Positions 45,250-54,359 of a stretch of DNA of 64,000 nucleotides are shown in pieces. Position 1 is the stretch's first letter, and each line of letters begins with the position of its first letter. This DNA comes from Sequoia sempervirens (lineage: Eukaryota; Streptophyta; Pinopsida; Cupressales; Cupressaceae). The stretch is from the NCBI GenBank assembly GCA_007258455.2, contig VDFB02373365.1, positions 225,460,194-225,524,193 on the forward strand, written 5' to 3'. The translations under genes and the position numbers were made by a program. Under the pieces are notes generated by a model. The model searched no databases. It was not told the DNA's origin and saw nothing but the letters and a program-made list of their open reading frames with translations.

Positions 45250-46728
45250 CTCAACCCATTTCAAGTGCCTTTGATTTAACTTTCCTTGAATTTTGAAATA
45301 TTGCAAAGCCTAGTGACCAATATATAAAACAAATCCTTTTGGAAAAAAATAGTGTCTCCATTTCTTCAAAGCTTGAACTATAGCATAAAAGTCCTAATCA
45401 TAGAATATTTCTTCGTAGCATCATTTAACTTCTCACTAAAATAAGCACCATGCTTACCTTGTTGACTCAAAAAAGCTCCTATGGCGATGCCACTAGCATC
45501 ACAATCTACCTAAAAGACCTTATTGAAATCTGGAAGTGCCAAAATAGGTTCCTCTATAACTTTCTTCTTCAACATATCAGAACTTTTGGTTGCTCTTATA
45601 GTCTACTTAAAATCTTTTCTATCCCCTCTCATCGCTTCAGTTAGAGGTGCACAAATACTACTAAAATTCTTAATAAAATTTCTATAAAAACTTGCTAGAC
45701 CATGAAATGATCTTACCTCTATAACATTCCTTGGGGTGGGCCATTCAATGATAGCTCTCACCTTCTCTGGATCTATTTTAAGACCCTCTATTGAGACAAC
45801 AAATCCTAGATACACCAAATCTCTTCACAAAACTACATTTCTTCAAATTAATCAACAACTTCTCCTCCCTTAGCTTCTCAAAAAATCTTTGGATATGTAT
45901 CAAGTGCTCCTCCAATGTCTTACCAAAAATAAAAATATCATCCAAATAAATAATAACAATTTTTCCTAAAATTTCTTTCAATACCTCATTCATAAGCCAC
46001 ATAAATGTGCTCAGTGAATTAGTTAGCCCAAAAGGAATGACTAACCACTTGTACAAGTCGTCCTTGGTTTTAAAGGTTGTCTTCCATTCATCTCCTTCAC
46101 TAATTTAGATCTGATGATATCCACTCTTCAAATCTATCTTTGTGAAGTACTCAGCTCCACTCAAACAATCCATAATGTCATCCATTCTTAGCAAGGGAAA
46201 TCTATGCTTGATGATGATCTTGTTGATGGCTCTAGAATCTATACACATCTATCATTCCCTGTCCTTCTTTCATGCTAGTACTATAGGTACTGCACATGGA
46301 ATCAAACTCTCTCTAATCAATCCCTTCCACAATAAATCTCACTTGTCTATTCAACTCTTCACTCTCTATTGGAGTCATACGATGAGCTACCTTATTCGAA
46401 AAATTGGTTCTAGGAATCAAGTCCATATGATGACTAATTTTTCTTACTGGAGGAAAACCTTCAGGTAAGTTATCAAAAATAATAACTTGAAACTCATTCA
46501 ACAAATTTGAAACCTCTATAGGTACCTCAATACTATCTTCTTTATCAATTCTCGAGATCAATGCAAAACACATATGCTTATGCCTCATACCTTCTAGGAA
46601 CTTTCTTCCATCAACCAAAAAAAATCTTGCATTACTACATACCTTTTCCTCTACCTCTTTCAAGGGCTTCAACTTATTACGAACCCCATCCTTTTTCAAA
46701 GAATAGGTGTTGGCACGTCAATCATGTA
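45250..46728 (-). pseudogene. RT-RNase H region of the 42796-52456 chromovirus
   Basis: Linker after the protease (46699-46313) with FLVDGRKFLEGMRHKHMCFA. RT with YKWLVIPFGLTNSLSTFMWL and the intact catalytic box IVIIYLDDIFIF (46056-45780), then a frameshift into [19 protein letters not shown] and [19 protein letters not shown] (45818-45603). RNase H follows to about 45250 with stops. The active site survives but the reading frame does not. Confidence 0.86.
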
Positions 46729-46733
46729 CTGCT

Positions 46734-47013
46734 TGTTAGAAAACCAGGAATCAGTTGCTAGACTAAAATACTTCCACAAGAGAGATAATGGTGAGAATGC
46801 TTGCTATATCAATATGCAAGATTGATTCATGATTGAATTGATACAAATGTACAAGATGAGGCTTGCTTATAAAATCAAGCATGCACAACCCTAGACCTAA
46901 CTTGAGCTAAAAGATAGCTCAATTAGATAAGGATAAGAAAATACAACCTAGCACTTAAATAAAAGCCTAAGTAAACTTATGAAGATGTAATTAAATAGTT
47001 AATTACACCAACA
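46734..47013 (-). repeat. 3' LTR of the gag-only element
   Basis: 280 bp, TGTTAGAAAACC to ACACCAACA on the plus strand, followed by the PPT. Confidence 0.93.
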
Positions 47014-47025
47014 CCCCCCCATAAG
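47014..47025 (-). promoter_or_regulatory. Polypurine tract of the gag-only element
   Basis: On the minus strand CTTATGGGGGGG runs into the LTR. Upstream at about 47140-47170 lies TTCCCACTGGGTTTTCCCC, a wording common near the 3' end of plant copia elements. Confidence 0.8.
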
Positions 47026-47230
47026 TGCAACTTAGGGAGAAGATTATGAAGCAAACTACTATGGGTCCCGACAACTAGGCCATGTTAGGTACCCATTTAC
47101 AGATGCAAATGAAATGTAGTCTCTCATAAAGCAGAGAAAAGGGGAAAACCCAGTGGGAAGAAAACCCCTCTCCAAAAGAGAGAAAACAAAAAAACAAACA
47201 TGATGAATGTAAACATGATGTATGGAGGAC

Positions 47231-48235
47231 TCAATGATACCCCCCAAGGACTACATCCATCATGAATATACAATAAATGACCCCCCCATAAGAGGGAAGT
47301 AGAGAGATAAGATATCCCCTGCATGATGTATGATCTCCTGCAAACATGGTTAATGTCTGAAGACAAAACATAATCCAATGCCTACAAACAATGTTTCTCA
47401 CCTTAGGAAGAAGATACACCAAGTACAACTGCAAGAATGATTCCCATTCTGGATAGGAAGTAGGAAGAGGAATCCATATGTATGAATATTGTGTCTCTGA
47501 AATCTGCTCATGTGTTGCCAAGTTCTTGGATGATGAAGATGATGCGACAATCCAATCAGGTACATGCCCAATCACAACAAACTGTGACAAACTAGGAACC
47601 AATGGAAACTTATCTAGAAAAAACTCCATAGACAAACATGAAGTGATAATAGTGGACCCATGACTATCATCAAATAGGAGAGATAGACTCTCAAATTGGT
47701 CCTCCAAATCTAAAATGTTAGACTCCACAAACAAAGAAGCAATGTCTATCAAATAGGAATCCCAATCAGGAAGACTATCAGGTACATGTTGCAATGAATC
47801 AATGGTAGTACTCAATGACTCATCAACAGAAGATGAAGAATCAGGAACCTTTGAAGCATCTGTAATCTCGTCCAAAGGATCACAAGCATGGGTTATCAAC
47901 TCTGAAGAATGAACAAGCACATGTGAGTTGGAAAGAGGAGCTTCAAGAGATGGAGAAGAATCATGGTCTCCATATACCTCTCTAATGTGAGTCCAAAGAG
48001 CATGAGGACATTCAAAGTGAATAAGTGTCTCCAAAATGTCATCATTTACATTTTCAAAAAAAACTCTAAAGACTCTAGCCCTAAAGCCTTTCCAAATGCA
48101 ATACTCAACACTTGTGCTAGGACAAGGAACTTTATTAAACAAATAGGGCAATAGATTTCTCTCATCAAGATGAGTGAGAATTAAATTACTCCATTTCCTA
48201 TAGTTCCCATTCCCCAAAGTAATTAAGTAATCCAT
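47231..48235 (-). CDS. Copia-type gag-like protein of the gag-only element
   Basis: An uninterrupted 334-codon frame, the longest in the window. The N-terminus reads MDYLITLGNGNYRKWSNLIL and LDERNLLPYL, then VEYCIWKGFRARVFRVF, ETLIHFECPHALWTHIREVY: the NYxxW and ALWxxI spacing of copia gag (UBN2-like) capsid domains. The middle (about residues 95-200) is Ser/Asp/Glu-rich. The C-terminal part has PLPTSYPEWESFLQLYLVYL and no zinc knuckle. ATG 48235 is the first in frame. It could package element RNA into particles supplied with enzymes by an autonomous copia element; that role is inferred. No stops despite a location inside dead DNA, consistent with a recent insertion. Confidence 0.78.
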   Translation of the reverse strand: MDYLITLGNGNYRKWSNLILTHLDERNLLPYLFNKVPCPSTSVEYCIWKGFRARVFRVFFENVNDDILETLIHFECPHALWTHIREVYGDHDSSPSLEAPLSNSHVLVHSSELITHACDPLDEITDASKVPDSSSSVDESLSTTIDSLQHVPDSLPDWDSYLIDIASLFVESNILDLEDQFESLSLLFDDSHGSTIITSCLSMEFFLDKFPLVPSLSQFVVIGHVPDWIVASSSSSKNLATHEQISETQYSYIWIPLPTSYPEWESFLQLYLVYLLPKVRNIVCRHWIMFCLQTLTMFAGDHTSCRGYLISLLPSYGGVIYCIFMMDVVLGGYH

Positions 48236-49725
48236 TTACAAAGATATGAGCACCAAAAGCCAAAAATAGAGATCTATCTTCAACTTGGAAAAAGAGGCAC
48301 AAAACTGCAAAATATTTGCAAAATATCTATACCACTGAAAATTTTAGATCTCCACCTTTCCGACAATATTTTGTTTTTGAAAAATGGCCTCCGTATGCAA
48401 AAGTTATGATAAAATGAAAAAAAGGCCTATAAAAGGCACTATGGGGGCAAAAAAGCAATCTCTAGAAGACTAAAACAGTGCAAAATTCAGCACTTGTCGG
48501 CAGGCTCTTGATCATTAATATGACCACGAGCAAAGGAAATTACAAATAAATATTATTCCGCCAGTATAAAACACATAGTTGGCTCAAAGTTTTTATACAA
48601 AAAGCCATCGGCTAAGAAAAAAACTTTATAAAATACAAATCATTTCATACCGACCATGTAGGGATGTTATAGATCTAACAGAACACCTAAGATTTGACCA
48701 CCGAATTGACACAGCTGACAAGGAAGATCAGTACCCTTTACTAACGGACAGTACCCTTGCTGATGAATAACCTGGCCAATGACAGATGTATGAGATCCGC
48801 AGTACCCGCCAATATAAGAGAGGCAGTGACTAATGGACAAGACCTCCAATGGAGAAAGGTACCCAGTAATGACTGCCGATGACTATAGGTCTGTTGCCGA
48901 CTACCTTGATCGGTCGATGTGAATGTAGCCACCACCAAACACTTAACTGCGGTGAAAATCAACTTCGTATGGGCTGATGAGATGGACCAAACGTACCCAG
49001 TTGATGGAAGATATGGTAACCGCCGATATGAAGTTGTGGTGAACTCGTTTCCACAAAGTAGGGATCAAACAGTGATTTGGCTGCAGATTTGGGCCGATGG
49101 TGAAGACAAAGGACAAGCCTAATGACAAAAGAACCCTCTGATGTTACCACTGGTAATATAGGACACCGAACCTTGACCGCCAATGTAGAGATCTTGTTGT
49201 GACACTGATTTGTGATCAGAATATGCCGCAAAATCTTAGGATCACCGTTGTGATTTGAGCAGCCACAAATGGGTATGATGAATGCTTGGGATGTCGATGC
49301 GGATCTGATGTGACACAAGTACACGAGGATGCCTATAAAGACTGGAATGTGACCCGCCTAAAAATAGTCTTCCTTCTCCAAACTAAAATATTTAATCCAA
49401 CAATGAATATAATGTCTGCAGAAAATATAAAAGCCCGGAAAATAAATTTTACCCCAAAATTTACAAATACAAATTCGTAGAAAATATTTTGTAAAATATT
49501 TTTTTGCGAAAAATGGAAAATCGTACCGCACAAGTGTTGTTCCAGCAATTTTTTTTTTGCCTCAAAAACAACTTTACCCAAAATGGATGAATTTATAGTC
49601 AAAATTCGTCTGCGGAGCCTTCTAATCTCAACCGTGAGGTTATTGAAACCCCAATATGCACCCAGCAAAATCTTCAAGCCAACAACAAAACCCTCAAATC
49701 CAGGAAGGAGTCTGCAACCCTGGAA
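48236..49725 (-). other. Leader of the gag-only element
   Basis: 1.5 kb between PBS and gag ORF with no coding frame. The middle (about 48660-49320) is visibly richer in G and C than its surroundings (repeated CAGTACCC, CCGATG and GACCGCC words), so it does not look like neighbouring Ty3/gypsy DNA. It may hold packaging or translation signals, or captured sequence. Confidence 0.6.
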
Positions 49726-49737
49726 GCTCTGATACCA
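49726..49737 (-). promoter_or_regulatory. Primer-binding site of the gag-only element
   Basis: Minus strand TGGTATCAGAGC directly inside the 5' LTR: exact initiator tRNA-Met complement. Confidence 0.9.
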
Positions 49738-50019
49738 TGTTAGAAAACCAATAATTAGTTGCTAGACTAAAATACTTCCACAAGAGAGAGATAATGGCGA
49801 GAATGCTTGCTATATCAATATGCAAGATTGATTCATGATTGAATTGAAACAAATGTACAAGATGAGGCTTGCTTATAAAAGCAAGCATGCACAACCCTAA
49901 ACCTAACTTGAGCTAAAAGATAGCTCAATTAGATAAGGATAAGAAAATACAACCTAGCACTTAAATAAAAGCCTAAGTAAACTTATGAAGATGTAATTAA
50001 ATAGTTAATTACACCAACA
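49738..50019 (-). repeat. 5' LTR of the gag-only element
   Basis: 282 bp, TGTTAG to CCAACA, followed by duplication CTGCT. Confidence 0.93.
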
Positions 50020-50400
50020 CTGCTTGCCGATCAAACTGCCACAATCTACCTAAAAACATATGACAAACATCCATATGAATAATATCACACAATACCTCAT
50101 CATGGTAATTTCCAATCTTGAACTTTACTAGACATTGTTCATTTACCAAGGCCTTATGGTCCTCTTGCAACCAAGTAATCTGGTATGGGTTCAGATGCCT
50201 TCTTCTCTCTAATCGTAACTTACTACCCATTTCCTTTGAAACAAGGTTATCAGTACTACCTCCATCAATAATAACATTGCAAAATTTACCTTCACACTTA
50301 TATCTGGTGTGAAACAAATTCTTCCTTTGAGTTGGTTCCTCTTCCTCATTTAGCAAGTCTCTTCTAGTAACAAGAACCTCTCCTCTTTCTACATCCTCAG
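50020..50400 (-). pseudogene. Protease of the 42796-52456 chromovirus
   Basis: Open at 50356-50009 with CNVIIDGGSTDNLVSKEMGS: the retropepsin site reads DGGST in place of DSGST (Ser/Gly change). It continues ITWLQEDHKALVNEQCLVKF and IHMDVCHMFLGRLWQFDRQA, where the gag-only element interrupts it. In element B the equivalent region runs straight on into the RT linker. Confidence 0.85.
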
Positions 50401-51480
50401 AATTTGAATACTCAACATCTTCATCTACATGTGCAACTCATGCATTACCCTCAAGTCTTCTATTTATACTTCATTGATGTTGAGGAAACTCATAGGCTCT
50501 ATGTTCTTCTCCACATTGGAAACAGGTTCCATGAAAGCCTCTTCTTCCCAGTCCTCATCTAGAGCTTCCTCTTCTCTTTGGTCTCCATTATTCTGATCAT
50601 GAGGAGAATTGGTGTTATCTCCTTTCTGGTTCTGGCTACTACGAGATCCTTCATCCTTCTTTTGATCTTCATTTCGACCTCCATAAGACTGTCAACTAGT
50701 CTTTCCACCATGGCCCCCACCTAGTTGTTTATTCTCAAACCTCTTATTCAATTGTTCTTCAACCTTTAGAGAAAACTAATAAGTGTCCTCAATGGTGGTC
50801 ATTCTTACTAGTGCCAATTCTTCCTGTATGATTGGCTTCAACCCATTAATATAATGAGCAACTTTCTCTTTATTCACCTCAAAATGTCTTGTTCGAATCA
50901 GGACCTTGTGAAATTCCTTTGTGTTTTCTTTCACAGTCTTTGTTCGTTTCCTCAATCTCTACATTTTCTTGAACAACTCCAATTCCTAATTGACTAGAAT
51001 AAATTGTTTCTTCAATTTTAACACCATCTATTCCATCTTGAAATTTTATATTTCCCTTGTCTTCCTCTTTCTAACTAGACCTCTTTCCACCATATACTGG
51101 TGTGACCTTTCAATTTTGTCTTTGTAAACCTCACTCTGTGAGGATCTTCAATCTCCTCAAACTCAAGAAATTCCTCCATGTCATTGATCCAATCGATCAA
51201 TTCTTCAAGATTCAAACTTCCATTGAAAGTTGAAACCTCCATTTTAGGTCTCTTCCCAATGCTTGAGATTTCTCGCAACAATCTTCTTTCTCTAGGATCC
51301 ATGGGATCCTGCTCTTCCTCTTCCATTTCCTCTTTTTTTTCATCTTCATTGTCATCTCTTTCTTGTTGCACATCTCTTCTTTGAACCTCTTGATGCAAGG
51401 TTTCTAATTTCCTTCCAAGGGCTCTTATGTCATCTCTAGGTGGATCTCTTCCTCCACCACCTCAACCTCTACCTCTACCA
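50400..51480 (-). pseudogene. gag of the 42796-52456 chromovirus
   Basis: Capsid part open at 51398-51075: acidic QERDDNEDEKKEEMEEEEQD, then SLNLEELIDWINDMEEFLEF and HTSIWWKEV. The knuckle near 50540-50495 is damaged: CFQCGEEHRAYEF, missing one Gly and with the last Cys changed to Phe. Frameshifts occur between these parts. Confidence 0.82.
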
Positions 51481-51581
51481 TGCTAGGAAAGTCTTGGATG
51501 AGTCTTGAACTCAACCTACACTCACAGGTCCTTCTACAACTGCCTCACATTTGACACTTTGTTACAGGCTTAGGAACTCAT

Positions 51582-51593
51582 GCTCTAATACCA
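51582..51593 (-). promoter_or_regulatory. Primer-binding site of the 42796-52456 chromovirus
   Basis: Minus strand TGGTATTAGAGC, initiator-Met type with one change, two bases inside the 5' LTR. Confidence 0.85.
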
Positions 51594-51595
51594 CT

Positions 51596-52456
51596 TGATG
51601 AGGGCCACACTGCTTGAAACCCACACAAATCACCATAATAGATACCAACACAAAAGATGCAAGATATAAGAATAACTCACTTTCAATTATTTTCCAAAAA
51701 CTAAAATTATGAATTCAAAACTTACATGCTATAGTCTCATGGGCTTGATTCATTACAACAAAATCAACTCTAAAAACAAAATATATTATTCAGAGCCACA
51801 ATCTACACTAATAAAGCCACCTACAACCCCCCACTTAACCCTTTTTATTTTTCCCCAATAACCACTCTAGAATGTTCTATAACGTTCAACTTTCCCTTTT
51901 GTATTGGCACCAAAAGTCCCACCATTTGATTTCTAGCCGAGGAAGAAACTTTAATGAAATTCATTTTTTAGAGGGGCAACTTTGTGAGGCCATCACTTTT
52001 GATCCAGGTGTCAAATTTTCTATTATTACATATCAATGGAAAGCTCTCGAAGAGATCTACCATGCCCGGACCCACCAAAGGTCATTTCATCAACTTTTCA
52101 AATTGTTTTGGGACCTCTAAAGTCTTCATATATGAGTTTGAAGCTGCATTGGTGAAATTTCCCGGTATGAAAAATTTAATATCTCCCAAACCATGTAGGG
52201 TATTGAGATGATTATTTCATGATCGAATTTTTTTTTTCAATTCTACTCCTTGGGGTAAATTTTTAGGTCCATACAAGCACGTTCAGGATAACTTACGAAA
52301 AATATTAAGTGACCATTTTTTTGCTATTTTTGACTCTTGGTTGTATTATGCCCCTTAAGTGCCATCATGGAACTCAAAACAACTAAAGAAATTAAGGAAA
52401 AACAAAGTTTTTAGGTGATGAAAGATTTCCCTACACCGCTGGATGCTCCTGCATCA
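51596..52456 (-). repeat. 5' LTR of the 42796-52456 chromovirus
   Basis: 861 bp, TGATGAGGG to CTGCATCA on the plus strand. Confidence 0.9.
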
Positions 52457-54340
52457 TCAACTCTTTGGAATTTTTTGGTGAGATTCTAAAATCCCATTGA
52501 AACAAGGTGTAAGATATAATGACCCCCAATTATTGTATAAAAGTTTTGTTATAGGTGAAATACTATCATCATTATCTTCAACATTTATGGGTTCCACTTT
52601 TGAAGTCAAAGTATTAAGAGATTTGGAAGTGTTATGTTCAACTTCGATTTGTGAATTATCACTTTGTTCATCTAGTTTTACCATATATCTAGTTATTATA
52701 TTCAAATTTCATCTCATGGTGGAAAGTAGACGGGATTCCCTTCATGGAATGAATCCACATTCTACCTAGGAGAAGATTATATGAAAGTGGTCTCGGCATG
52801 ATATTGATAGGGGTAGGAAAAACTATGGTCCCTACCTTAATGGGTAGTGTGATTGTCCTTAATGGTTGCCTACTAACATTATCAAAGCCACAAATGGAAA
52901 GATCATTAAATTCTATTAGATTCTTATCCACACCAAGTTTATTTAGAAGATCCATGCTACAAACATTAAGACTAGATCCATTATCAAAAGTGTACATCTA
53001 AATCCCATTTTAGTAATTCTAAACATTATCATTAGAGACTCATGTTTGTTTTGGATCTCAAGCAAGGGTAATTCAAGTTGGGGAAAATTAATATCCAAGT
53101 TTGTTGTTTGCATACAATAAAACAAGGTCGTTATATCATTTGGTTTGATAGAAGGTGAGATATCAATCTTTTGTAAAGCCTCTTGGAGCATCCTATGGTA
53201 TGTTGGTGATGTTTGAACCAAATACCAAAGGGAGATCTTGGATAGAGTATTATGAAGTTTCTCAACAAGATCATATTATTTACCACTATGCTGAGGAAGA
53301 TTGGGTGGGGGTGGGAGATATGTTTGAGGTAATAGAATGGATGCCATTTGTTTTGGTTGCTTATTATTTCTAGTGTTATACATGTGAGAAACTGCATGAT
53401 AACTTGGTTACTTCAACACATCTTGTTGCACATGATTACTAGTGTATTATTTTTTAAAGTTTAGGATATGAACATGAGGATGAGGAGGTCCTATAATAAG
53501 AGGTGGCTTAGGTTGTCCAATATTTAAAGGATTTTTAGGAGGTTCAATTATCAAATTTGGGTGTATAATTTCATCTTGTTGGTAATATTCTATCAATGGA
53601 GGACCTAATGTCTATTTTGAACCTTCATCCATGTAAGCCACCTTACTATAATTTAAAATTGTATAAATTATTTCATCCTCTTGTGCCACAATATCTTCCC
53701 AAGTAGGAGAGGTATAAGGAGAGGAACAAACATGATTCTAATGATTCTCAATAATTGGATCCTCTTACACCAAGATACTCTAACAAGTAGGAGAGATATT
53801 GGGAGAAGAAAAAACATGATGTCAATGATTTCATCCTCTTACACCAAAATACCCTCACAAGTAGGAGAGACATTGGGAGATGGATCAATGAAAAATAACA
53901 AAAGAGGAGAGAGAAACTCATTTTCATATGTTTGTAACAAAAATCCTTTGAATTTCCTAACAAGATATGACAATAGAATATAAATTATGACAACACAATA
54001 TTTTTGTAATGAAAACATTATTCTAGGTCTTATGGATCAAACTACTAATGTTCAACAAAATTATGTAGTTTGCAACACAAAATTTTAAGATAGGAACCAA
54101 ATTTGAATAGTGATCATTGACAAATATTTTCATTGAAATTTTTAGCCCAAAATGACTAGAAATGGGCTCAATACACCCTAGACCAAACAAGTATTTTTAA
54201 CAAACTCAAATACTAGGAATCATCTACAATGTTTGAGGGTCTTTTGTTTTAGAGGTTCAGGTTTAGAAGTGAAAAATGTTTTGGAAATGCACCAAAACCT
54301 AATTTTTCTATATGAATCACATACATGCATGCAATTTTTA
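52457..54340 (-). pseudogene. gag C-terminus and protease of element F
   Basis: Protease open at 52997-52689: TFDNGSSLNVCSMDLLNKLG (active site DNGS kept) to NLLLGRMWIHSMKGIPSTFH, closely like LLLGRPWIHAMKEIPST in element C. Upstream, 53221-52943 has VQTSPTYHRMLQEALQKIDI, and 53400-53230 has a Pro-rich YLPPPPNLPQ linker. Further upstream, three repeats (53675-53882) encode variants of SPNVSPTCEGILV. Stops throughout. The linker after the protease (52705-52457) is open and acidic, and is cut by the chromovirus LTR. Confidence 0.8.
53675..53882 (-). repeat. Three tandem repeats in gag of element F
   Basis: Copies begin ATCCTCTTRYRCC near 53675, 53759 and 53833 (spacing 84 and 74 bp) and include AAGTAGGAGAGRYATWRGGAG. 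In the coding direction they give an acidic unit of the form SPxxSPTxExILVxED. Confidence 0.78.
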
Positions 54341-54359
54341 ATATTTTTTAGAGAAATTG

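Larger units (their letters stand above)
46734..50019 (-). mobile_element. Gag-only non-autonomous LTR element (TR-GAG-like)
   Basis: 3286 bp, minus strand, with perfect target-site duplication CTGCT (46729-46733 and 50020-50024). LTRs 46734-47013 (280 bp) and 49738-50019 (282 bp), TGTTAG to CCAACA, differ by 7 substitutions and one 2-bp indel (about 97.5% identical). PBS at 49726-49737 and PPT at 47014-47025. The only coding region is a 334-codon gag-like ORF; no protease, integrase, RT or RNase H. This layout corresponds to the terminal-repeat-with-gag class described in plants. It is the youngest datable insertion here. Confidence 0.92.
42796..52456 (-). mobile_element. Full-length chromovirus-type Ty3/gypsy, split by a later insertion
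   Basis: LTRs at 42796-43654 and 51596-52456 (TGATGAGGG to GCATCA), about 90% alike by eye over their first 300 bases. The PBS is at 51582-51593. Minus-strand order is gag, protease, [gag-only element 46734-50019], RT, RNase H, integrase, chromodomain. Without the insertion it is about 6.4 kb. It is related to A/B but a distinct subfamily. Flanking pentamers are TGAAA and TCAAC, not a clear duplication. It lies inside element F. Confidence 0.9.

Noticed and set aside
47231..48235. Intact host gene
   Set aside because: The frame lies exactly between PBS and PPT of an LTR element with a perfect duplication and has a gag-like N-terminus, so it is element-encoded.
42791..52461. Target-site duplication for the 42796-52456 chromovirus
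   Set aside because: The flanks TGAAA and TCAAC agree at only three of five bases, so I do not claim a duplication.
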